A stretch of 20,134 bases of DNA from Frankiaceae bacterium (GTDB lineage Bacteria > Actinomycetota > Actinomycetes > Mycobacteriales > SCTD01), in assembly GCA_947479995.1 (NCBI GenBank), contig CANKBT010000014.1, positions 1 through 20,134 of the forward strand. Direction: 5' to 3'. How positions within the stretch are numbered: position 1 is the first letter of the stretch; each line of letters opens with the position of its first letter. Shown one piece after another: positions 7,913 through 14,645 of the stretch. Made by a program: the position numbers and the translations under genes. The notes below the pieces were generated by a model. It had not been told where the DNA came from. It ran no database searches and was given only the letters and a program-made list of their open reading frames with translations.

Positions 7913-9102
7913 AAGACCATCGGGCAGTACGGCCCGGCGCCGACGGCGCCGAGCGCCGTCGAGGCGGCGGCCAGCGCGCCCGGGCGCCGCTCGTCGACCG
8001 CGCGCGTGCGCAGCGGGGTGCCGCCCAGCAGCGCCGCGCCGAGGTCGGCCGCGCCGACGGCGAGGTCGGCGGCGTCGGTCGTGCGCGCGCACACCGCTCC
8101 GGCGGGGCCGCCCGACAGGCGCCAGCGCCCGGCGTTCCACGGGCACGCCGCGTCGTCGACCTCGAGCACCACGTCGACCTCCGCGGCGTACGCCCGGGCA
8201 CCGAGCACGGCGCCGACGTCGACCGGGCGCACCCACAGCCCGTCGACCACCCGCGCGACCGCGCCGCGCGGCTCGGCGAGCAGCTGCAGCAGCCGGTCGT
8301 CGGCGGCGACCCGCGCCGTCGTGCGGGCGGTGAGGTCGAGGTCGAGCAGGTGCCGCCACAGCCGGGCGTGCGCGTCGGGCGTCGCGGCGAGCAGCTCGCG
8401 CACGCGCACCTCGCCGTCCGGGCGCCCCTCGCTCCACGACATCGCGGTGGCGTAGAGCGCGTAGCCGGTGCCGTCGTCGGTGACGAGGCACTGCAGCGGG
8501 GAGGCGCCCGACCGGCTGTGCTCGGCGTCGTGCAGGCGGGCGCGCCACCAGGCGTCGTCGCGCGCCGGCATGCCGGGCGTGACCGCGGCGACGGCGTCGT
8601 GCACCGGCGCCAGCACCGCGGCGTCGGGCGCCACCCGGCGCAGCCCGCCGGCCGGCACCTGCCGGTTGACCCCCGCGCCGCGCGGCACGGTGACCTGCAG
8701 CGCCCAGCTGGCCGGGCCGTAGCCGAAGCGCTGGTAGATGGCCGCCTCGGAGGCCCAGAGCGCGGCGAACGCCTCACCGCGCTCGTGCGCCTCGCGCAGC
8801 AGCGCCGCCATCATCGTCGTGAGCAGCCCGCGGCGGCGGTGGGTCGAGCGCACGCCGACCCACGTCACGCCGGCGACGGGAGCGGCCGCGCCGCCCGGCA
8901 CGGTCATGCGCAGCGGGAAGGCGCCGGAGGTCGCGACGACCTCCCCGCCGTCGCGGACCACGAGGAAGCGCTCGGGCACGACGGTGTCGCGCTCGACCGC
9001 GCGGTCGGCGGGGTGCGGCGCGGCCCCGAAGCTGTCCTCGATGCTCGCCCAGGCGGCGTCGAACAGGTCCTCGGTCAGGGGCTCGGGCACCAGGCTGGTC
9101 AC
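7909..9102 (-). CDS. Eis-family GNAT N-acetyltransferase
   Basis: The 397-residue protein has the size and layout of Eis acetyltransferases (Mtb Eis about 402 residues): an N-terminal GNAT domain, a second degenerate GNAT-like domain and a C-terminal sterol-carrier-like domain. The acetyl-CoA loop reads VGVRSTHRRRGL (82-93). ASEAAIYQRFGYGPAS (117-132) holds Tyr128, matching the general-acid tyrosine of Eis. The chain ends in Phe, in keeping with the use of the C-terminal carboxylate as a base in characterised Eis enzymes. Known members acetylate lysines, aminoglycosides or other amines; the substrate here is unknown. The start is GTG at 9102, without a clear ribosome-binding site; a degenerate GAGAGT lies upstream. 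The gene is divergent from the SpoIIE-type phosphatase (64 bp gap) and convergent with the glycosylase. Confidence 0.9.
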   Translation of the reverse strand: MTSLVPEPLTEDLFDAAWASIEDSFGAAPHPADRAVERDTVVPERFLVVRDGGEVVATSGAFPLRMTVPGGAAAPVAGVTWVGVRSTHRRRGLLTTMMAALLREAHERGEAFAALWASEAAIYQRFGYGPASWALQVTVPRGAGVNRQVPAGGLRRVAPDAAVLAPVHDAVAAVTPGMPARDDAWWRARLHDAEHSRSGASPLQCLVTDDGTGYALYATAMSWSEGRPDGEVRVRELLAATPDAHARLWRHLLDLDLTARTTARVAADDRLLQLLAEPRGAVARVVDGLWVRPVDVGAVLGARAYAAEVDVVLEVDDAACPWNAGRWRLSGGPAGAVCARTTDAADLAVGAADLGAALLGGTPLRTRAVDERRPGALAAASTALGAVGAGPYCPMVF

Positions 9103-9151
9103 GACGGGTGACTCTCGCGCGCCGCGCCGTCGCTGGCGAGCCCTTTCCCGC

Positions 9152-9157
9152 TACGGT
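9152..9157 (+). promoter_or_regulatory. -10 element (TACGGT) before the SpoIIE-type phosphatase
   Basis: TACGGT ends nine bases before the ATG at 9167. There is no Shine-Dalgarno sequence between them, so a leaderless or near-leaderless transcript is likely. The 64-bp gap to the divergent Eis-type gene must hold both promoters. Confidence 0.5.
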
Positions 9158-9166
9158 CGCCCGACC

Positions 9167-10303
9167 ATGACGACTCCCGCCGGTGCGCCCGGAGGGCCGC
9201 GCCTGCTGCAGGCGCTGCCGCCGCGTCTGCGCCGCGTGGCGGACGCCCTGCCGCGGGGCGTCACCCGGCTGCGGCGGCGCCCGCCGCCCGAGCCGGCCAG
9301 CCTGGTCGCCCTCGCCCTGGTGTCGCTCGGCCTGCTCGCCGGCACGCTGACCTACGGCGTGCGGGCCTTCCCGCTGTCGGCGCAGGCGGTGCCGCTGCTG
9401 CTCGGCGGCCTGCTGCTGCGCCGCCGCGCCCTGCGCCTGCTCACCCTCGTCGTGCTCGCCGGGCTCGTCGCCGACGTCGTGCGCCGCGGTCTCGACGCGC
9501 TGCCCGTCGGGGCGCTGCTCGTCGTCGCGGTGACCGGCCTCGTCGCGTACGAGTTCGCGCGGTCGCAGGAGGAGACCGGCCTGGCCGGGCTCGGCGGCGA
9601 GACGGTGCTGGTCGAGCTGCGCCGGCGCCTCGAGCAGCAGGGCTCGCTGCCGGCGCTGCACCGCGGGTGGCGCGCCGACGGGGCGGTGCTGCCCGCGGGC
9701 GGCGTGCCGTTCGCGGGCGACTTCGTCGTGAGCGCGGTGACCGGCGACCGCTTCGAGGTCTCCGTCGTCGACGTCTCCGGCAAGGGCGTCGAGGCCGGCA
9801 CCCGGGCGCTGCTGCTGTCCGGCGCGCTCGGCGGGCTGCTCGGCGGCGGCGACCCGGCGCGCTTCATGGCGGCCGCCAACACCTACCTGCTGCGCCAGGA
9901 CTGGACCGAGGGCTTCGCGACGGCGGTGCACGTCGGCGTCGACCTGCGCACCGGCGACTTCGCCGTGGCGTCGGCCGGCCACCCGCCGGTCGCGATGTTC
10001 GACGCCGGCACCGGCCGCTGGTCGCTGCTCGAGGCCGCCGGGCTCGTCCTCGGCCTGGTGCCCGACGTCGAGTACGACGTCGTGCGCGGCCGGCTCGACC
10101 GCGGCGACGCGCTGCTGCTCTACACCGACGGGCTCGTCGAGATCCCCGGCCGCGACCTCGCGGTCGGCATCGACAAGCTGGTCGGCGAGGCCGAGCGCAG
10201 CGTCGCGCAGGGCTTCCGCGGCGGCGCCCGCGCGCTCGTGGAGCGGGTGGCCGCGACCTCCGCCGACGACCGCGGCCTCGTGCTGCTCTGGCGCGACGCC
10301 TAG
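9167..10303 (+). CDS. Membrane-anchored SpoIIE/PP2C-type serine phosphatase
   Basis: The 378-residue protein has a positively charged N-terminus, three or four hydrophobic segments between about 46 and 130, and a C-terminal SpoIIE-type PPM phosphatase domain from about 170. Recognisable motifs are FAGDF, VVDVSGKGVEAG with Asp202, the conserved SAGHPP, LLLYTDGLVEI and the closing ADDRGLVLLWR. The aspartates of AGDF, VVDVSGKG, LYTDG and DDRG supply the expected Mn/Mg ligands. Such RsbU-like proteins usually dephosphorylate an anti-sigma-factor antagonist and so release an alternative sigma factor. No STAS or RsbW-type gene lies in this window, so the partner is elsewhere. The metal motif is FAGD rather than the commoner GGDxYD. 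The start ATG is preceded by a -10 element, not a ribosome-binding site. Its TAG stop overlaps that of aat on the other strand. Confidence 0.9.
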   Translation: MTTPAGAPGGPRLLQALPPRLRRVADALPRGVTRLRRRPPPEPASLVALALVSLGLLAGTLTYGVRAFPLSAQAVPLLLGGLLLRRRALRLLTLVVLAGLVADVVRRGLDALPVGALLVVAVTGLVAYEFARSQEETGLAGLGGETVLVELRRRLEQQGSLPALHRGWRADGAVLPAGGVPFAGDFVVSAVTGDRFEVSVVDVSGKGVEAGTRALLLSGALGGLLGGGDPARFMAAANTYLLRQDWTEGFATAVHVGVDLRTGDFAVASAGHPPVAMFDAGTGRWSLLEAAGLVLGLVPDVEYDVVRGRLDRGDALLLYTDGLVEIPGRDLAVGIDKLVGEAERSVAQGFRGGARALVERVAATSADDRGLVLLWRDA

Positions 10304-11064
10304 GCGGGCAGCAGCTCGCTCACCGGCCGCCGACCGCGCGGCAGGTGCGTCGGCACGTCGCGCAGCCGGTGCACCGCCTCGACGTAGTCGCGCCGCGCCA
10401 CGACCACCTGGCCGAGGCTCGTCATGTGCCCGGTCTCCTGCTGGGTGTCGAGCAGGCGCAGCCCGCCCTCGCGCATGCGGCCGACGAGCGCGACCAGCGC
10501 CACCTTGGAGGCGTCGTCCTCGCGGTGGAACATCGACTCGCCGCTGAAGACTGCGCCCGTGCGCACGCCGTACAGGCCGCCGACGAGGCGGTCGCCGTCC
10601 CACACCTCGACGCTGTGCGCGCCGCCCTCGCGGTGCAGCGCGCCGTACGCGGCCCGCATGCGGCCGGTGATCCACGTGCCGTCGCGAGCGGCGCAGCCCG
10701 CGACGACGTCGTCGAACGCCTCGTCGACCGACGCGTGCCAGCCCGACGCGCGCAGCCGCCGCCGCAGCGAGCGGGAGACCCGCAGCTGGTCGAGCAGCAG
10801 CACCGCCCGCGGCTCGGGGGAGACCCACGGCGTCGTCGGGTCGTCGCCCGGCACGACCGGCAGCCGCTCGCGGCGCGAGGCCCGGCGGGCCCAGCGCAGC
10901 AGGCCCTCCTCGTCGTCGCCGGGCGTCGGCCAGGGGAAGCAGCCCGCGCGGTAGGCCGCCCGCAGCGCGGCCGGCTCGAGCGTGCCGCCGACGGCGACGA
11001 GCTCGCGCCGCGCGCCGACCACGTCGAGGCCGGCCATCACCTCGGCGAGCGGGCTCGCGGTCAC
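10300..11064 (-). CDS. aat: Leucyl/phenylalanyl-tRNA--protein transferase
   Basis: The 254-residue enzyme transfers Leu or Phe from aminoacyl-tRNA to proteins with N-terminal Arg or Lys, making N-degrons that ClpS delivers to a Clp protease. Visible motifs are YRAGCFPWP (38-46; the GxFPW signature is 41-45), WVSPEPRAVLLL (80-91), the FSGESMF motif (173-179) with ASKVAL, LLDTQQETGHMTSLG and a C-terminal RRDY segment. A longer linker than in E. coli separates FPW from the WVSPEPR strand. The start is taken as GTG at 11064 because its GTGA overlaps the TGA of the upstream gene, a typical coupled junction; an in-frame ATG at 11223 would run 160 bases into that gene. It is the last gene of a unit headed by a sigma-factor locus and is convergent with the SpoIIE-type gene. 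Confidence 0.92.
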   Translation of the reverse strand: MTASPLAEVMAGLDVVGARRELVAVGGTLEPAALRAAYRAGCFPWPTPGDDEEGLLRWARRASRRERLPVVPGDDPTTPWVSPEPRAVLLLDQLRVSRSLRRRLRASGWHASVDEAFDDVVAGCAARDGTWITGRMRAAYGALHREGGAHSVEVWDGDRLVGGLYGVRTGAVFSGESMFHREDDASKVALVALVGRMREGGLRLLDTQQETGHMTSLGQVVVARRDYVEAVHRLRDVPTHLPRGRRPVSELLPA

Positions 11065-11537
11065 GGCGGCGTGGTCAGGCCCTGCGGCACGCGGCACGCC
11101 TCGACGCCGATGCGCTCCATGCGGTCCGAGACCGGGATGCCGTCGAGCACCGGCTCGACGAAGGTGCCGCCGGCCAGCACGGCGCGCCGCGCCTGCGCGA
11201 GCAGCTCCCAGTCGGCCAGCCACTCGCGCGACGGCTCGTCGGCGTCGAGCGCCTCGTCGCCGACCGCGCGCACCTGGTCGAGGAAGCGCGTGACGAGCCG
11301 GTCTTGCTCGCGCACGCGCGCCTCGCGCTGCGCCGCCGTGGCGCTCGCCGGCAGCGGCGCCAGCGCGTCGACGTCGACGCGCAGGTCGGAGCAGGCCTGC
11401 GACGCGACGTCGACGACCGGCTCGGTGTCGAGCTGGTCGGGGCGGTCGTCGGTGGTGAGCAGGAGGAAGGAGACGACGTAGACGGCCACGGTGAGGACGC
11501 CGACGACGACCAGGGCCAGGGCGGTGGTGCGGCGCAC
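11061..11537 (-). CDS. Small membrane-anchored protein of unknown function
   Basis: I do not recognise this 158-residue protein. It has one hydrophobic segment at about 5-27, preceded by two arginines, so it is probably anchored by an N-terminal helix with the remainder outside the membrane. The outer part has two cysteines, Cys49 and Cys148, that could form a disulfide. It also has a charged helical stretch rich in Arg and Glu around 70-90. The start GTG at 11537 gives a compact signal-anchor start; another GTG at 11555 would add six residues. The TGA overlaps the GTG of aat by four bases, so the two are likely translated together. It lies 56 bp after the sigma-factor stop. Coding is supported by the tight gene packing rather than by homology. 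Function is unknown. Confidence 0.7.
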   Translation of the reverse strand: MRRTTALALVVVGVLTVAVYVVSFLLLTTDDRPDQLDTEPVVDVASQACSDLRVDVDALAPLPASATAAQREARVREQDRLVTRFLDQVRAVGDEALDADEPSREWLADWELLAQARRAVLAGGTFVEPVLDGIPVSDRMERIGVEACRVPQGLTTPP

Positions 11538-11593
11538 CCCGCCAGTCTCGTGCACGCCCGGCCCGTGCGCGTCGCCGGAGCCGGGCGCGGACC

Positions 11594-12088
11594 TCAGGCG
11601 AGGGCGGGCTGCCCCCACGCCTGCTCGAAGCGGCGCAGCGCGCGGGCGTGCCGCGACTTCACCGCCGGCACGCTCAGCCCGAGCGCGAGGGCGGTCTGCT
11701 CGACCGAGAGGTCCTCCCAGTAGCGCAGCACGAGCACCGCGCGGTCGGCGGGCTTGAGCGTGCGCAGGGCGTCGACGACCGACAGCCGCAGGTCGTGCGG
11801 GGTGTCGACGGCCGCGTCCGGCAGGTCGGCCGTCGGGCGCTCCGCGCTGCTGCGCCGGCGCCGGTGGTCCAGCAGGCTGCGCAGCAGCACCGTGCGCGCG
11901 TACGCGGTCGGCTCGTCCGGGGCGCCGCCGCGCAGCCAGGCGACGTAGACCTTGGCGAGCGCGGTCTGCACGAGGTCCTCGGCCAGGTGCCAGTCGCCGC
12001 ACATGAGGAAGGCAGTGCGGCGCAGGCGCAGGGCGGTCGCGCCGGCGAAGGCGACGAACTCGGCCTCGCGCGCGTCGCGCCGGCTCAC
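11594..12088 (-). CDS. ECF sigma factor, SigE family (Streptomyces-type)
   Basis: The 164-residue protein is a group 4 sigma factor. Region 2 spans roughly residues 8-75 and contains LRRTAFLMCGDWHLAEDLVQTALAKVYVAW, with the conserved AEDLVQ helix. Region 4 spans about 105-155 with LKPADRAVLVLRYWEDLSVEQTALALG followed by VPAVKSRHARALRR, the DNA-binding helix for the -35 element. The length and the RLRRTAFLMCGDWHLAEDLVQ pattern are those of the sigma-E family often annotated in Streptomyces and relatives (TIGR02983 type). The GTG start at 12088 forms a four-base GTGA overlap with the TGA of the preceding gene. This order, regulator first then sigma, is the reverse of the usual sigma then anti-sigma order. 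The target promoters are unknown. Confidence 0.92.
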   Translation of the reverse strand: MSRRDAREAEFVAFAGATALRLRRTAFLMCGDWHLAEDLVQTALAKVYVAWLRGGAPDEPTAYARTVLLRSLLDHRRRRSSAERPTADLPDAAVDTPHDLRLSVVDALRTLKPADRAVLVLRYWEDLSVEQTALALGLSVPAVKSRHARALRRFEQAWGQPALA

Positions 12089-12789
12089 CCGCCCAGCCCG
12101 CGGTCCTGCACGAGGGCGACCAGCTGCGCGGTGGTGAGCGGGGGCGCGGCCGGCGGGTTGGCCGTGCCGTCCCACGCCAGGCAGCGGGCGTTGCCGGCGT
12201 AGACGGCGACGCCGTCCGGCCGGGTCGACACGGCGTACTCGTGCTGCACGCAGTTGTCGGCGAGCCCGCCGACCTCCAGCCAGGAGCCGTCCGGCAGGCG
12301 CTCGGCCGCCGGCGGCGGCTGCGAGCCCGGGCCGACCGCGATGCGCAGCATCCCCGGGCCGGACGCGCCGACGAGGTCGACCTGCACCATCGCCGCCTCG
12401 TCGGGGTCGACGACCGACAGCGCGGCGCCCTCCAGACCGGCGCGCTGCAGCGCGGCCGCGACCTGCTCCAGCAGCTCGGCGTCGGTCGGCACGTCGCCGG
12501 TGACGACGAGCGGCTCGGGCCCGTGCACGGGGACGTCGCGGGGCTGCCCGGCCGGCTCGGGCGCCGGCGCCTGGGCGTACGTCGCCTGCGGCGCGGACGC
12601 GCCGGACGTGCCGGCGGCGGCCGTGAGCCCGGTGACGAGCGCGACCGCTGCGCCGGCGCCGGCGAGCGCGCGCGTGCGCCGCTGCCGCCGGGCGCGGCGG
12701 CGGCCCTCGGCGAGCGCCGCGCCGACCAGGTCGCCGAGCGGCGGCTCGGTGCGGGTGAGGTCGTGCCGAAGGGCGTCGTGCAGGTCCAT
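12085..12789 (-). CDS. Single-pass membrane protein, putative regulator of the adjacent sigma factor
   Basis: The 234-residue protein has a cytosolic N-terminus of about 40 residues (MDLHDALRHDLTRTEPPLGD, then an Arg-rich stretch at 30-40), one transmembrane helix at about 41-59, an Ala/Pro linker and an outer domain. The outer domain has two cysteines (Cys180 and Cys203) that could be disulfide-bonded. The layout and its position directly before an ECF sigma gene suggest an anti-sigma-type or sensor protein. However, no HxxxCxxC zinc anti-sigma motif is present, so the role is inference from context. A strong ribosome-binding site, AGGAGGA at 12795-12801 on the minus strand, lies five bases before the ATG. 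The stop overlaps the sigma-factor start, so the two are translationally coupled. I do not recognise a named domain in the outer part. Confidence 0.8.
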   Translation of the reverse strand: MDLHDALRHDLTRTEPPLGDLVGAALAEGRRRARRQRRTRALAGAGAAVALVTGLTAAAGTSGASAPQATYAQAPAPEPAGQPRDVPVHGPEPLVVTGDVPTDAELLEQVAAALQRAGLEGAALSVVDPDEAAMVQVDLVGASGPGMLRIAVGPGSQPPPAAERLPDGSWLEVGGLADNCVQHEYAVSTRPDGVAVYAGNARCLAWDGTANPPAAPPLTTAQLVALVQDRGLGG

Positions 12790-12865
12790 GCGTGTCCTCC
12801 TGAGGTGCGGTCCTGCCGCAGAGGACGCGCGCCGGCGCCGGGAGGTCGCAGGTGCTCGCGAGGCG

Positions 12866-12939
12866 TGGAGCGGGCGACGGGGATCGAACCCGCGTAGCCA
12901 GTTTGGAAGACTGGGGCTCTGCCATTGAGCTACGCCCGC
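12866..12939 (-). tRNA. tRNA-Gly (anticodon UCC)
   Basis: Reading the minus strand, the acceptor arm GCGGGCG pairs with CGCCCGC, the anticodon stem CCAGT/ACTGG encloses the loop CTTCCAA with anticodon TCC, and the T arm has GGTTCGATCC. The discriminator base is T at 12869, and the next three bases read CCA, so the CCA end is encoded. It should decode GGA codons. It ends 76 bp before the regulator gene on the same strand. No clear -10 was found in the 33 bp upstream. Confidence 0.95.
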
Positions 12940-12954
12940 GGGTGCCGCGACCGC

Positions 12955-12960
12955 TACGGT
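12955..12960 (+). promoter_or_regulatory. -10 element (TACGGT) for tRNA-Pro and probably tig
   Basis: TACGGT lies 12 bases before the first base of tRNA-Pro, which leaves a short 5' leader. It is in the 33-bp gap between the divergent tRNA genes. No separate promoter is evident between tRNA-Pro and tig, so this promoter may drive both. Confidence 0.55.
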
Positions 12961-12972
12961 GGGGCGGCCGCG

Positions 12973-13045
12973 CGGGGCGTAGCGTAGTGGCTAGCGCGCC
13001 TGCTTTGGGAGCAGGAGATCGGGAGTTCGAGTCTCCCCGCCCCGA
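12973..13045 (+). tRNA. tRNA-Pro (anticodon UGG)
   Basis: The acceptor arm CGGGGCG at 12973-12979 pairs with CGCCCCG at 13038-13044, followed by discriminator A. The anticodon stem CCTGC/GCAGG holds the loop TTTGGGA with anticodon TGG. The T arm has GAGTTCGAGTCTC. CCA is not encoded (the next bases are CCC), unlike the neighbouring tRNA-Gly. It lies 46 bp before tig on the same strand. Confidence 0.94.
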
Positions 13046-13091
13046 CCCCAGCAGCTGCCCCGCCCCGCTCCCGAGAAGAAGAGGACCACCT

Positions 13092-14507
13092 GTGCCCAGC
13101 GCTGTCGAGACCCTCAGCCCCACGAGGGTCCGCCTGACGGTCGAGGTCCCCTTCGCCGACCTGAAGCCCGAGATCGACAGCGCGTACAAGGCCATCGGCC
13201 AGCAGGTCCGCATCCAGGGCTTCCGCCCCGGCAAGGTGCCGGCCCGCCTGCTCGACCAGCGCGTCGGCCGCCCGGTCGTGCTCGAGCAGGCCGTGCAGGA
13301 GGCCGTGCCGCGCCTCTACACCGCGGCCGTGCAGGAGACCGGCCTCAGCCCGGTCGCCCAGCCGCAGGTCGAGGTCACCCGCCTCGAGGACGGCGAGCTG
13401 CTGGAGTTCACCGCCGAGGTCGACGTCCGCCCCGACGTCGTGCTGCCGTCGTACGACGCGCTCGCGGTCGTGGTCGACGCCGTCGAGGTCAGCGACGAGG
13501 CCGTGCAGGAGCAGGTCGACGCGCTCCGCGAGCGCTTCGGCACCCTCGTGCCGGTCGACCGCCCGAGCGAGGACGGCGACTTCGTCAGCCTCGACCTCGC
13601 GGCGACGGTCGACGGCCAGGAGGTCGAGGGCGGCACCGCCGCCGGGCTGTCGTACCAGGTCGGCGACGGCACCATGCTCGACGGCCTCGACGAGGCCGTG
13701 CGCGGCAGGAGCGCCGGTGACGCCACGACGTTCCAGACCGAGCTGGTCGCCGGCGAGCACCAGGGCAAGACCGCCGACGTCGCCGTCACCGTGCAGTCGG
13801 TCAGCGTCCGCGAGCTGCCCGAGGTCACCGACGCGTGGGCCTCCGACGTCGCCGGCTTCGACGACGCCGCGGCCTTCCGCGCCGACGTCGTCGAGCGCCT
13901 CTCGCGCGCCAAGCGCGTCGAGCAGGGCGTCGAGGCCCGCGACAAGGTGCTCGAGGCGCTGCTCGCGGCCGTCGACATGCCGCTGCCCGAGTCGGTCGTC
14001 GAGAGCGAGGTCGCCTGGCGCCGCCAGTCGGTCGAGCAGCAGCTCGCGCAGGCCGGCCTGGCGCTCGAGGGCTACCTCGAGTCCGAGGGCAAGACCGCCG
14101 AGGAGTGGGACGCCGAGGTGCGCAGCGGCGCCGAGGAGTCGGTGAAGAGCCAGCTCGTGCTCGACGCCGTCGCGGACGCCGAGGAGCTGGGCGTCAGCGA
14201 CGCCGAGCTGTCCGACCACGTCGTGCGCCGCGCGCAGCGCGCCGGCATCTCGCCCGACCAGCTCGCCCAGCAGATCGTGCAGGGCGGCCAGCTGCCCTCG
14301 CTCGTCGCCGAGGTGCGCCGCGGCAAGGCCCTCGCCACCGTCATGGGCGCCGCGAAGGTCACCGACAGCAACGGCGACGACGTCGACCTCGAGGCGCTGC
14401 GCGCCGACCTGCCCGGCGGCGGCGACGACGACGTCGAGGTCGACGAGGACGGCCGCCGCTTCCACGTGCACGGCGACGGCGCGGTCCACTACCTCGACGA
14501 GGAGTAG
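13092..14507 (+). CDS. tig: Trigger factor (ribosome-associated chaperone and prolyl isomerase)
   Basis: The 471-residue protein binds the ribosomal exit tunnel through uL23 and shields nascent chains. Its ribosome-binding domain (1 to about 115) contains the signature GFRPGKVP at 43-50. The FKBP-type peptidyl-prolyl isomerase domain is at about 155-245 (EDGDFVSLDLAATVDG onward). The helical substrate-binding C-terminal domain follows (about 255-430), with a final acidic tail rich in Asp, Gly and His. The GTG start at 13092 is fixed by AAGAGG seven bases upstream and by the standard N-terminus; longer upstream frames run through the tRNA. The gene lies 46 bp after tRNA-Pro and is followed five bases later by a strong hairpin. 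It precedes clpP1-clpP2-clpX, a common order in bacteria. Confidence 0.97.
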   Translation: MPSAVETLSPTRVRLTVEVPFADLKPEIDSAYKAIGQQVRIQGFRPGKVPARLLDQRVGRPVVLEQAVQEAVPRLYTAAVQETGLSPVAQPQVEVTRLEDGELLEFTAEVDVRPDVVLPSYDALAVVVDAVEVSDEAVQEQVDALRERFGTLVPVDRPSEDGDFVSLDLAATVDGQEVEGGTAAGLSYQVGDGTMLDGLDEAVRGRSAGDATTFQTELVAGEHQGKTADVAVTVQSVSVRELPEVTDAWASDVAGFDDAAAFRADVVERLSRAKRVEQGVEARDKVLEALLAAVDMPLPESVVESEVAWRRQSVEQQLAQAGLALEGYLESEGKTAEEWDAEVRSGAEESVKSQLVLDAVADAEELGVSDAELSDHVVRRAQRAGISPDQLAQQIVQGGQLPSLVAEVRRGKALATVMGAAKVTDSNGDDVDLEALRADLPGGGDDDVEVDEDGRRFHVHGDGAVHYLDEE

Positions 14508-14511
14508 CGGG

Positions 14512-14539
14512 CGCTGCCGGCGCTCTTGCGCCGACAGCG
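14512..14539 (+). terminator. Hairpin terminator after tig
   Basis: The arms at 14512-14523 and 14528-14539 pair over 12 positions with a single C-A mismatch and a TCTT loop. The hairpin starts five bases after the tig stop. There is no T-run, which is common for actinobacterial terminators. It should separate tig from the clpP operon promoter downstream. Confidence 0.75.
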
Positions 14540-14558
14540 GAACGGGCCGCGCAGCGGA
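14535..14558 (+). promoter_or_regulatory. Direct repeat upstream of the clpP promoter
   Basis: The heptamer CAGCGGA occurs at 14535-14541 and again at 14552-14558, 17 bases apart. The second copy lies 22 bases before the -10 of clpP1 and the first overlaps the 3' arm of the tig terminator. The AGCGGA core recalls half of the ClgR operator as I remember it, but no palindrome is seen, so a regulator cannot be assigned. Confidence 0.25.
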
Positions 14559-14580
14559 CGTCCGGGCCCCGGCCCGGCGT

Positions 14581-14586
14581 TAGGGT
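14581..14586 (+). promoter_or_regulatory. -10 element (TAGGGT) of the clpP1-clpP2 operon
   Basis: TAGGGT fits the actinobacterial TANNNT consensus and lies 59 bases before the clpP1 GTG, behind the tig terminator. It would give a leader of roughly 50 bases containing the ribosome-binding site. No -35 hexamer is convincing, which would agree with an activator-dependent promoter. Confidence 0.55.
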
Positions 14587-14645
14587 CGACGACAGGACGG
14601 CACCGGACCGGTGACCGCACGCAACCCCGACCCGAGGCAGGTCCC

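Noticed and set aside
11065..11223. N-terminal extension of aat back to 11223.
   Set aside because: It would overlap the upstream gene by 160 bases and is Arg/Ala/Gly-rich. The GTGA coupled start fits the family N-terminus.
9167..12789. A partner-switching module formed by the SpoIIE-type phosphatase and the nearby ECF sigma factor.
   Set aside because: SpoIIE-type phosphatases act on STAS antagonists of RsbW-type anti-sigma factors. Neither is encoded here, and an ECF sigma is not the usual target, so proximity alone is not enough.
14535..14580. A ClgR palindromic operator before clpP1.
   Set aside because: Only a direct repeat of AGCGGA-like cores is visible; no inverted arrangement could be found by eye.
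14526..14645. Upstream in-frame extension of clpP1 from 14526.
   Set aside because: It would include the 3' arm of the tig terminator and the -10 element, and a ribosome-binding site sits just before the GTG at 14646.
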